From contig CAYFMP010000002.1 of NCBI GenBank assembly GCA_964344215.1, positions 69,769 to 133,768 on the forward strand: a stretch of DNA of 64,000 nt, read 5' to 3'. Below the pieces are notes generated by a model that was not told the DNA's origin, did not search any database, and saw nothing but the letters and a program-made list of their open reading frames with translations. Below, in pieces: positions 18,509 through 25,724 of the stretch (position 1 is the first letter of the stretch; the number at the start of each line of letters is the position of its first letter). Made by a program: the position numbers and the translations under genes. Source of the DNA: CAYFMP01 sp964344215 (lineage in GTDB: Bacteria; Pseudomonadota; Alphaproteobacteria; Rhodospirillales; Casp-alpha2).

Positions 18509-19213
18509 TCACGGCCGCAGCCGGCCGCCGTCCTTCGGCACCACCGCATCGGGACGCCGCAGATACAGCGGACGCGGCGCTTCCGGCGTGGTTCCGGGCT
18601 TCCAGCGGAGCGCCGCCAGGGTGGCGATATCGGCGGCGTCCGGCGCCGTACTCGACCTGTGCGGGTCGGCCTCGATGCCGGCCGCCGCCAGTCCGCGTAC
18701 GCCCAAATCGGCCGCATCGCCGCCGACCAGCAGGCGGTCCGGCGCCGGCCCGGCACCCAGGACATAGTCGCCGAGACCGCCGTGGGCGACCGCCTGCGGT
18801 GCCAAACGAGCCTCGCCACCCGGCCCGAACAGCTGCACGAAGTAATCCGACCTTTTCGAATCGAGGACCACAAGCACATCGCCTGCATCGTTCGACGATT
18901 TCCGAACGCCGGCGTCGATGGCCTCCATGGTCGGCACGCCGAGGCAGGGCAGGCCGGCGGCGAGCGCCATGCCGCGCGCCGTCGCCAAGCCTATCCGAAG
19001 CCCCGTGAAGGCGCCGGGCCCGACCGTCACCGCGATAAGATCGATATCCGAGTGCTCGACCTCGACCTCCGCCAGCACCTCGGCGATCATCGGCACCAGC
19101 GCTTCCGACTGGCCGCGGCTCATCGGCTCGAACCGGTGAGATTTGATTTCACCATCCTCCCAAAGGGCGACGGAGCAGGCCGTCGTGGCCGTATCCATGG
19201 CGAGGATACGCAT
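18509..19213 (-). CDS. tsaB: tRNA threonylcarbamoyladenosine biosynthesis protein TsaB
   Basis: TsaB is the pseudoenzyme partner of TsaD in making t6A37 in tRNA. The product, 234 residues from ATG 19213, starts RILAMDTATTACSVALWEDG with the ASKHA phosphate-binding motif, followed by VTVGPGAFTGLRIGLATARGMALA. It ends PLYLRRPDAVVPKDG, as is usual where rimI follows; here rimI is absent and a TusA-like gene faces it instead. It starts 4 bp after the RutE-like gene, so the two are likely cotranscribed. An extended frame to 19345 is inside the upstream gene and is rejected. Confidence 0.93.
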   Translation of the reverse strand: MRILAMDTATTACSVALWEDGEIKSHRFEPMSRGQSEALVPMIAEVLAEVEVEHSDIDLIAVTVGPGAFTGLRIGLATARGMALAAGLPCLGVPTMEAIDAGVRKSSNDAGDVLVVLDSKRSDYFVQLFGPGGEARLAPQAVAHGGLGDYVLGAGPAPDRLLVGGDAADLGVRGLAAAGIEADPHRSSTAPDAADIATLAALRWKPGTTPEAPRPLYLRRPDAVVPKDGGRLRP

Positions 19214-19217
19214 CGGC

Positions 19218-19808
19218 CTAGACGATCGAACAAACTTCGTCGAAGTCGAAACGCGGACTTCTCGGAAACAGGTCCTGGTCGGTGCCGTATCCGAGATTGC
19301 AAAGAAAGTTCGACCTGACGTCGCTGTCCGGAAAGAACGCCGCATCGACGGCGTCGTTGTCGAAACCCGACATCGGGCCGCAATCGAGCCCGAGGGCGCG
19401 GGCGGCCAACATCAGGTAGGCGCCCTGCAAGGTGCCGTTTCGAAAAGCGGTCGTTTCGATCAGCGGCTGGTTGCCGGCGAACCAGGCGCGGGCGTCGGTG
19501 TGCGGAAACAACTCCGGTAGCCGGTCGTGGAATTTCAGGTCGTGGCCGATGATGGCCGTGGCCGGCGCCGCCATCGTTTTCGCCACATTGCCTTCGATAA
19601 GACAGGGCTTGAGTTTTTCCTTGGCTTCGTCCGAAACGACGAAGACGATCCTGGCCGGGCTGCAGTTGGCGCTGGTCGGGCCCATTTTCGCCAAGTCCCA
19701 GACCGCCCGTAGCGACTCGTCGGGAATCGGCCGTTGTTGCCAGCCGTTGTGGGTCCTGGCCTCTACGAAAAGCGCATCGAGCGCATCTTGACCGAGGGGT
19801 TCTCTCAA
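19218..19808 (-). CDS. nitroreductase-family flavoprotein (RutE/HadB-like)
   Basis: A 196-residue FMN-binding nitroreductase-fold protein closest in features to RutE/HadB malonic-semialdehyde reductases: TLREPLGQDALDALFVEARTHNGW, AKMGPTSANCSPARIVFV, and GLDCGPMSGFDNDAVDAAFF. The start is TTG at 19808, with GGAGACG upstream; it gives the usual 196-residue length. Longer in-frame versions run into the divergent deacetylase promoter. No other rut gene is in view, so a role in pyrimidine degradation is not supported; it may be a general NAD(P)H reductase. It is coupled to tsaB (4-bp spacing). Confidence 0.85.
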   Translation of the reverse strand: MREPLGQDALDALFVEARTHNGWQQRPIPDESLRAVWDLAKMGPTSANCSPARIVFVVSDEAKEKLKPCLIEGNVAKTMAAPATAIIGHDLKFHDRLPELFPHTDARAWFAGNQPLIETTAFRNGTLQGAYLMLAARALGLDCGPMSGFDNDAVDAAFFPDSDVRSNFLCNLGYGTDQDLFPRSPRFDFDEVCSIV

Positions 19809-19916
19809 CGTCCGTCTCCTGGAGAATTGGTGGATGTGCCCGGAGTATGACACTTGTGTCGGGCTTTGGAAGCGGCAAAAATCGTCGCCAGCTGTTGAGC
19901 GAGGGACGGAGAGGCG

Positions 19917-20993
19917 ATGCGCGACAGAGAGCGCACCCGAGGCAAAGAAAACGGCTGGTCCGGCAGTCACTCCGGCGGTCACAAGGCGCTGTCGGTCGGC
20001 CTGCTGGCGGCGGCGCTATTGGCGGCCCCGTCCGCCTTTGCGGCTGAATCTTCGGCGGTGGTCGTCATGTACCACCGGTTCGGCGAGGCCAAATACCCCT
20101 CGACCAACACCACCATCGAGCAGTTGGAATCGCATATTCAGGAGCTCGTCAGCAGCGCCTATGCGGTGTTGCCCGTCACCGAAATCATCGACCGCGTAAG
20201 GCGTGGAGAATCCCTTCCGGACCGCACCGTCGGCATCACCGTCGACGACGCCTATCGCTCTGTCTACGAGGTCGCTTGGCCGAGATTTCGCGCCGCCGGG
20301 CTGCCGTTTTCGGTGTTCGTTGCCACCGGGCCGGTCAATCAGGGCTCGAGTACGCATATGACCTGGGATCAGATCCGCGAGCTTTCGCAGGCCGGCACCA
20401 TCATCGGCAACCACACGGTCTCGCATCTTCACATGACCTCGGCGACGGCGAAGCGCATTCGAAACGAGATCGGCGGCGCCCAAAGGCGCTACCAGAAGGA
20501 GCTTGGCCTGACGCCTGGATTGTTTGCCTATCCCTACGGCGAAGCCAGCTTCAGCGTTACGGAGATCGTCAAATCCCACGGCTTCAAGGCCGCTTTCGGT
20601 CAGCATTCCGGGGTGATCGGTAGCATCGGCGACGTCTTTTACCTGCCGCGCTTCGCCATGAACGAGAAGTACGGCGATTTGGCGCGCTTCAAGCTCGCCG
20701 TCAACGCCCTGCCGTTGCCGGTTTCCGACGTCACGCCCTTGGATCATCTGGTCACCAGCCCCAATCCGCCGGCCATGGGGTTCACCGTCAAGCCCGGCAT
20801 CGAGGGACTCGGCCGGCTCGCCTGCTTTCTCTCGCATGAGGGCAAAGCGGTATTGGAGCGGCTCGGTCCGGCTCGCATCGAGGTCCGGTCCACGGCCGCG
20901 TTCCCGACCGGCCGCACCCGGCTCAACTGCACCTTGCCGGTAGGCCAGGGCCGATGGCGATGGTTGGGACGGCAGTTCTACAGGGAGCCCTGA
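19917..20993 (+). CDS. secreted polysaccharide deacetylase (CE4/NodB family)
   Basis: A 358-residue protein with an N-terminal signal-type segment (about 24-42, LSVGLLAAALLAAPSAFAAE). The NodB/CE4 core follows: motif 1 appears as ITVDDAY (usual TFDDG, with both metal/catalytic aspartates), motif 2 as NHTVSHLHM (HxxxH metal ligands), and motif 3 as AYPYGE. It is therefore predicted to remove N-acetyl groups from a periplasmic polysaccharide or peptidoglycan. ATG 19917 has GGAG 5 nt upstream. The C-terminal ~70 residues resemble a small extra domain not recognised. It is divergent from the RutE-like gene and convergent with the Bax-like glucosaminidase, another wall-related enzyme. Confidence 0.86.
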   Translation: MRDRERTRGKENGWSGSHSGGHKALSVGLLAAALLAAPSAFAAESSAVVVMYHRFGEAKYPSTNTTIEQLESHIQELVSSAYAVLPVTEIIDRVRRGESLPDRTVGITVDDAYRSVYEVAWPRFRAAGLPFSVFVATGPVNQGSSTHMTWDQIRELSQAGTIIGNHTVSHLHMTSATAKRIRNEIGGAQRRYQKELGLTPGLFAYPYGEASFSVTEIVKSHGFKAAFGQHSGVIGSIGDVFYLPRFAMNEKYGDLARFKLAVNALPLPVSDVTPLDHLVTSPNPPAMGFTVKPGIEGLGRLACFLSHEGKAVLERLGPARIEVRSTAAFPTGRTRLNCTLPVGQGRWRWLGRQFYREP

Positions 20994-21021
20994 AGGGCGG
21001 CGGCCCCGCCGCCAGGGGAAC

Positions 21022-22074
21022 TCAGATCAGCGGGCTGTCGCCGGTCTTCGATTGGCTGAGGCGGGCGTCGTCGAGCCGCCGGAGCTTGTTGACGGCGATA
21101 ATCGAGCGGATGGTCTTGACGTACTTTCTGCCGCGCTCCGAATAGCTCTTGAGGCCATCGACGAGCTTCATGCCGTCGAGCGGCGTACCGAGGCGGCGAA
21201 ATTCGGAGCGGGCGTGGCGGAATTTGCGATAGGCCCGATGGGTGTTGAGGTTGCGCGCGTAAGCGCGGACCGAATCGAGCAGGCTGTCGAAAGTCTTGAC
21301 CCGATGCGCCTTGCCCGAGTCGCGCTTCAAGGGAATCAGGCTTCCGGTCCTCGAAAACGTCCACTCGCCAAAGACGGCATTGCCTTCGCGAACGAACCGC
21401 GACGTTCCCCAGCCGCTTTCCTCTGCGGCCTGCGCCAAGGCCAGAGAAGGCGGGATGACGTCGACCCTCTTGACGAGGGCCTCGACGTCGCCGCGATCGA
21501 CCCGGTAGCGCTCGGCCATGACGATGAGCCACAACCGGTCGACGGCGCCGAGGCGGTCGCCGGCCTGCAGGCGCCGGCGCAAGGCCAGGAGCCGTTCCCG
21601 GTCGGCCTTGATTTCCTCGTTGGCCTGCAAGACCAACGGCAGAATGGATTGGAAGAAAAGCCTCTTGCGCTGCCGGGTTTCCCTTATCCGCGAGAGGTCG
21701 GCGGGCAGGCTGGCGACGAACAGCCGCGGCACGTCGGCGCCGCCCGACAGCACCGAATCGAGGCTGTAGCCCAGCCTGGTGAAGGTTTCCGACAGGGCGT
21801 CCGAAGTGTGCTTGATGGAAACGGTGTGGCCGCTGTCGATGACCCGTATGGAGAGCGTGCGAATCCTGCCGTCGACGCGAACATCTTCCGTGTTGACGGG
21901 AATCAAATTGGCGGCGACGCCGGCGGCCGCCTCGAAGCCGGTCTCCGGAATTTCGAGCGACGCCTTCGGCGCCGACGGCACCTTGTCGAGAGGCTTCAGA
22001 AGGGTTGCGCCGACAACGCCCGCAACCAATCCGACGGCGACGACGAGCGCGCCGTATTCAAATCGTCGTGTCAT
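21022..22074 (-). CDS. Bax-like glucosaminidase-domain protein
   Basis: A 350-residue protein with an N-terminal membrane anchor (about 8-27) and a C-terminal glucosaminidase domain of the Bax/GH73-like type (about 200-335). The conserved LALAQAAEESGWGTSRFVREGNAVFGEW segment contains the probable catalytic Glu and the following WGTSRF motif. The enzyme is expected to act on peptidoglycan in the periplasm. It converges with the CE4 deacetylase, 28 bp apart. E. coli Bax has no settled function; this assignment is by motif only. Confidence 0.85.
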   Translation of the reverse strand: MTRRFEYGALVVAVGLVAGVVGATLLKPLDKVPSAPKASLEIPETGFEAAAGVAANLIPVNTEDVRVDGRIRTLSIRVIDSGHTVSIKHTSDALSETFTRLGYSLDSVLSGGADVPRLFVASLPADLSRIRETRQRKRLFFQSILPLVLQANEEIKADRERLLALRRRLQAGDRLGAVDRLWLIVMAERYRVDRGDVEALVKRVDVIPPSLALAQAAEESGWGTSRFVREGNAVFGEWTFSRTGSLIPLKRDSGKAHRVKTFDSLLDSVRAYARNLNTHRAYRKFRHARSEFRRLGTPLDGMKLVDGLKSYSERGRKYVKTIRSIIAVNKLRRLDDARLSQSKTGDSPLI

Positions 22075-22251
22075 CTATTTTCCGATTGGCGAAAAGAGGC
22101 CGCCTCCCTTAGCCCGCTTTTCTCCCAATGTCCGAATAACCATGCTTCTAAGTGGTCTTTCCGCAAAGTCCCAAGAGTTGAACCCACGGAACCGGTGGCC
22201 GGCTAATTCTTGGCCACGGTGTCTAACACATCCGTCAGGTGATTTCCAGTT

Positions 22252-22287
22252 TGCTGCGCTGCAATAATTATCTATTGCGGCGCAGCA
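22252..22287. repeat. 15-bp inverted repeat between nfuA and the bax-like gene
   Basis: Arms at 22252-22266 (TGCTGCGCTGCAATA) and 22273-22287 pair over 15 bp with one G-T mismatch around a 6-nt spacer. The inner part is AT-rich and nearly palindromic. No T-run follows on either strand, so it is not a classical terminator. It could be a factor-dependent terminator for nfuA, an operator for the bax-like gene, or a remnant of a repeat element. Confidence 0.6.
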
Positions 22288-22320
22288 TAAAGGTCAAGCC
22301 GCAGGACAAAGGCAATGGCG

Positions 22321-22872
22321 TTATTCGACGGCCCGCACTTCCGTAACCTCGGGTACGTAGTAGCGGAGCATGTTCTCGATGCCGTGTTTCAGGGTCGCGG
22401 TCGAGCTCGGGCAGCCGGCGCAGGCGCCTTGCATATGCAGGAAGACGACGCCGTCCTCGAACCCCTTGTAGATGATGTCGCCGCCGTCCTGGGCGACGGC
22501 GGGGCGAACCCGGGTGTCGATCAGTTCCTTGATCTGGGCGACGACGCCGTCGTCCTCGGCGGCGCCATCGTCGGTACCGGCAACCGCGCCCTCGACGACC
22601 GGTCGGCCGGACTGGAAGTGTTCCATGATGGCGCCGAGAACAAGGGGTTTGAGGATATCCCAATCCCTGTCCCCGGACTTGGTCACCGTCACGAAATCGG
22701 AGCCCAGGAACACGCCGACCACTCCATCGGTGCGGAAAAGTGTTTCCGCCAGCGGCGAGTTGCCACACTCATTCGGTGACGTAAAATTGGCGGTCCCGCT
22801 GGCCATGACGGCGCATCCGGGCAGGAATTTGAGCGTTGCCGGATTCGGCGTGCTCTCGGTCTGAATGAACAT
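22321..22872 (-). CDS. NfuA/NifU-type iron-sulfur scaffold protein
   Basis: A 183-residue protein with an N-terminal Nfu_N domain (MFIQTESTPNPATLKFLPG) and a C-terminal NifU-like domain carrying the cluster-binding CxxC (GACAGCPSSTATLKHGIE). It receives and transfers [4Fe-4S] clusters to client enzymes. ATG 22872 is the start; earlier in-frame codons lack a ribosome site. It is a plausible cluster supplier for MiaB and HemW in this window, but that link is general knowledge of the family. It lies about 100 bp upstream (5' to 3') of nothing cotranscribed: the 22252-22287 inverted repeat follows its stop. Confidence 0.93.
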   Translation of the reverse strand: MFIQTESTPNPATLKFLPGCAVMASGTANFTSPNECGNSPLAETLFRTDGVVGVFLGSDFVTVTKSGDRDWDILKPLVLGAIMEHFQSGRPVVEGAVAGTDDGAAEDDGVVAQIKELIDTRVRPAVAQDGGDIIYKGFEDGVVFLHMQGACAGCPSSTATLKHGIENMLRYYVPEVTEVRAVE

Positions 22873-22971
22873 CTCTGGCCTCCGTCGGCAGACACCTAAG
22901 ATGGGGAACCCGGCGAGCCGGGTCAAGGCCGGTCCGAAGGGCTCTCCCTCTTCGAGCGCCCGTATCGGCGT

Positions 22972-23970
22972 TCAGGGGTGAAGGAATCCGACGATGTCCT
23001 GAACCTCCCTGAGGATCGGGCCGGAAATCTCCCGGGCCCGTTCGGCACCGGAGCGCAGGATCGAATCAACATGGTCCGACGCCCCCATCAAACGCCGCAT
23101 TTCGTCCTGCACCGGCCCCAGCCTGGCGACCGCGAGATCGGCCAGCGCCGGCTTGAACTCGCCAAATCCCCTGCCGCCATACTCGGCAAGCACGTCCTCG
23201 GTTGCGGTGTCGGCGAGGGCGGCGTAGATGCCGACCAGATTGGCGGCCTCGGGCCGGTCTTCGAGCCCGGCCGGCTCGCTCGGCAGCGGTTCCGGGTCGG
23301 TTTTCGCCTTGCGGAATTTCTTGGCGATGGCGTCGGCGTCGTCGGTCATGGTGATTCTGGAGGCATCCGAGGAATCGGACTTGCTCATCTTGGCGGTGCC
23401 GTCGCGCAACGACATGACGCGGGTGGCGGCGCCGAAGATCAGTGGTTCGACAACCGGGAAGAAGTCGACGCCGAAATCGTGATTGAACTTCTGGGCGATA
23501 TCGCGGGCCAGCTCCAGGTGCTGTTTCTGGTCCTCGCCGACCGGCACGTGGGTGCCCTTGTAGACGAGGATGTCGGCGGCCATCAGGTTGGGATAGGCAT
23601 ACAGCCCGACGGAGGCTTTTTCCGCGTTCTTGCCTGCCTTTTCCTTGAACTGGGTCATCCGGTTGAGCCAGCCGAGCCTGGCTATGCAGTTGAAGATCCA
23701 GGCCAGCTCGGCGTGGGCCGAGACTTGGCTTTGGTTGAAGATGATGTTGCGTTCGGGGTCGATTCCGGCAGCCACCATGGCGGCCGCCACCTCGCGCGTA
23801 TTGGCCGTGAGCTCAGTCGGCTCCTGCCAGACCGTGATGGCGTGCAGGTCGACGACGCAGAAGATGCAGTCGTAATCGTCCTGTAGGCGCACCCAGTTGC
23901 GAATGGCGCCCAGGTAGTTGCCGAGGTGAAGGTTGCCGGTCGGCTGCACGCCGGAAAAGATGCGTTGCAT
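22972..23970 (-). CDS. trpS: tryptophanyl-tRNA synthetase
   Basis: A class I aminoacyl-tRNA synthetase of 332 residues charging tRNA-Trp. The HIGH-like motif is in FSGVQPTGNLHLGNYLGA (about residues 4-21) and the KMSKS motif is exact (AKMSKSDSSD, about residue 195). The start MQRIFSGVQ at ATG 23970 fits the family; MRGPS upstream is not needed. It follows murJ on the minus strand with about 100 bp between. The length and motifs are normal. Confidence 0.97.
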   Translation of the reverse strand: MQRIFSGVQPTGNLHLGNYLGAIRNWVRLQDDYDCIFCVVDLHAITVWQEPTELTANTREVAAAMVAAGIDPERNIIFNQSQVSAHAELAWIFNCIARLGWLNRMTQFKEKAGKNAEKASVGLYAYPNLMAADILVYKGTHVPVGEDQKQHLELARDIAQKFNHDFGVDFFPVVEPLIFGAATRVMSLRDGTAKMSKSDSSDASRITMTDDADAIAKKFRKAKTDPEPLPSEPAGLEDRPEAANLVGIYAALADTATEDVLAEYGGRGFGEFKPALADLAVARLGPVQDEMRRLMGASDHVDSILRSGAERAREISGPILREVQDIVGFLHP

Positions 23971-24071
23971 GGAGGGTCCCCGCACTGGCCGCCGGTCATC
24001 CCGGCTCTCGAATTAAAGGCGCCGCTTTATCGCCCGCCGCGCCTTAGGGGTCAAGCCGCATGGCCGGCCGC

Positions 24072-25625
24072 TCAGGCCACATCGCCGGCCCTGTACAGGC
24101 TGCCGAGATCGCGCCAATGGGCGGCGCCGAAGACTTGCGCCAGAAAGGCGAAGACGCCGAGACCGCCGATCACCAGGACCGCCAAACCGACGATCCGTTC
24201 GGCCTGCGAGCCGGCCCAGTAGCCATCGAGGCCGCTTGCCGCCACCCACAGCGCCACCGCCATGCCGAGACTGGCGGCCAGCGTCCGCGGCAGCCGCCGG
24301 ATCAGCCTTTCATCTGCGCTCAGATGGCCGCGGCGATACAGCAGCACCGCCAAACCGACGGCGTTCATCCAGGCCGACAGGGAGGCGGCGAGGGCGATCC
24401 CGACATGTCCCCAGAACTGCATGAGGATGAGATTGAGGACGATGTTGGCGAGCATCGCGGCGGCGGCGATGCGGACCGGCGTGACGGTGTCCTCGCGGGC
24501 GAAGAAACCGGGTGTCAGAACCCGGATCAGGACATAGGCCGGCAGGCCGGCGGCGAACGCCGTCAGCGCCGCCGCCGTCGCCCGGCTGGCGGCCGGGTCG
24601 AAGGCGCCGCGCTCGAACAGGACGATGATGATCGGCTCGGCGATGACCATCAGGGCGGCTGCCGCCGGCAGCGTCAGCAGCAGCGAGAACTCGAGGCCGC
24701 GGTTCTGGCTGTGGCCGGCGGCCGCGGCCTGACCGGCCTTGAGCTGGCGCGACAGCAGCGGCAACAAAGCGGTGCCGACGGCGACCCCGATCACGCCCAA
24801 GGGCAGCTGGGTGACCCTATCGGCGTAGTAGAGATACGAAACGGCGCCGTCCGAAACCAGCGAGGCGAGGATGGTGGCGATCAGCAGGTTGACCTGATAA
24901 AGGCTGGCCCCGAACACCACCGGCAGGATGCGGCGCCCCAACAGACGCACGCGCGGGCTCAGGCGCGGCCGCACGAACCCGACCGGGACGCCGTCGCGGC
25001 GGCAATGGTAGGCCAGCCACAGAAACTGGACGATGCCGGCCGCCGCCACCCCCCAGGCCAGGGCGTGGCCGGCGGTTTCGGCGTGTGGGGCGTAAATGAG
25101 AACGAAGGCGATCAGGGTGACGTTGAGGAGGATCGGCGTGGCGGCGGCGGCGGCGAACCGGCCGATCGAATTCAACACGCCCGATTGCAAAGACACCAGC
25201 GAGATGAACAACAGATAGGGAAAGGCGATACGCGACAACTCGGTAGCCAGCTCCATTTTGCCGGCGACCGCGTCGAAGCCCGGCGCCAGCACGTACATGG
25301 CCCACGGCATGGCGATTTCGATCAGCCCGACGAAAATCACCAAGATCAGGGCCAGCACCGAGAACGCCTGATCGGAAAATGCCTTGGCTGCGGTCCGGCC
25401 GTCGGTCTCGATCAGACCCGAGTAGATCGGCACGAAGGCGGCGGCGAAAGCCCCTTCCGCGAACAGGCGGCGGAACAGATTGGGAAACCGGAAGGCGACG
25501 AAGAACGCGTCCGCCGTCGTCCCGGCGCCGAGGACGGCTGCAATCAGGATATCGCGTATAAACCCCAAAACGCGGCTGAGCATGGTGTAGCCGCCGACGG
25601 TGGCGATCGAGCGCAAGAGAGCCAT
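24072..25625 (-). CDS. murJ: lipid II flippase MurJ
   Basis: A 517-residue polytopic protein of the MOP superfamily, predicted to flip lipid II across the inner membrane for peptidoglycan synthesis. It begins MALLRSIATVGGYTMLSRVLGFIRDILIAAVLG, the characteristic MurJ N-terminus, with FRFPNLFRRLFAEGAFAAAFVPIYSG containing the conserved charged residues, and about 14 hydrophobic segments. ATG 25625 is chosen; ATG 25637 is in frame. It is located between glnD and trpS as in many alphaproteobacteria. Confidence 0.95.
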   Translation of the reverse strand: MALLRSIATVGGYTMLSRVLGFIRDILIAAVLGAGTTADAFFVAFRFPNLFRRLFAEGAFAAAFVPIYSGLIETDGRTAAKAFSDQAFSVLALILVIFVGLIEIAMPWAMYVLAPGFDAVAGKMELATELSRIAFPYLLFISLVSLQSGVLNSIGRFAAAAATPILLNVTLIAFVLIYAPHAETAGHALAWGVAAAGIVQFLWLAYHCRRDGVPVGFVRPRLSPRVRLLGRRILPVVFGASLYQVNLLIATILASLVSDGAVSYLYYADRVTQLPLGVIGVAVGTALLPLLSRQLKAGQAAAAGHSQNRGLEFSLLLTLPAAAALMVIAEPIIIVLFERGAFDPAASRATAAALTAFAAGLPAYVLIRVLTPGFFAREDTVTPVRIAAAAMLANIVLNLILMQFWGHVGIALAASLSAWMNAVGLAVLLYRRGHLSADERLIRRLPRTLAASLGMAVALWVAASGLDGYWAGSQAERIVGLAVLVIGGLGVFAFLAQVFGAAHWRDLGSLYRAGDVA

Positions 25626-25688
25626 GGGCGCCTTCAATAACCGGTTTTTGTGGCGTCGAAAAGGCGGCTTGCAAAGCTCCTGCTGGCT

Positions 25689-25721
25689 GGCTGTTGCTTT
25701 CTTGCCGGCTGTTGCTTTCTT
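25689..25721. repeat. 15-bp direct repeat in the glnD-murJ spacer
   Basis: GGCTGTTGCTTTCTT occurs exactly twice (25689-25703 and 25707-25721) with an 18-bp period, starting right after the glnD stop. It is probably a slippage duplication; the copies are T-rich on the plus strand only, so they do not make a terminator for glnD. Confidence 0.7.
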
Positions 25722-25724
25722 ATC

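Noticed and set aside
22100..22240. tRNA-like stretch with GGGTTCAACTC on the minus strand
   Set aside because: No acceptor stem, anticodon arm or CCA end could be folded; a weak resemblance to a T-arm only.
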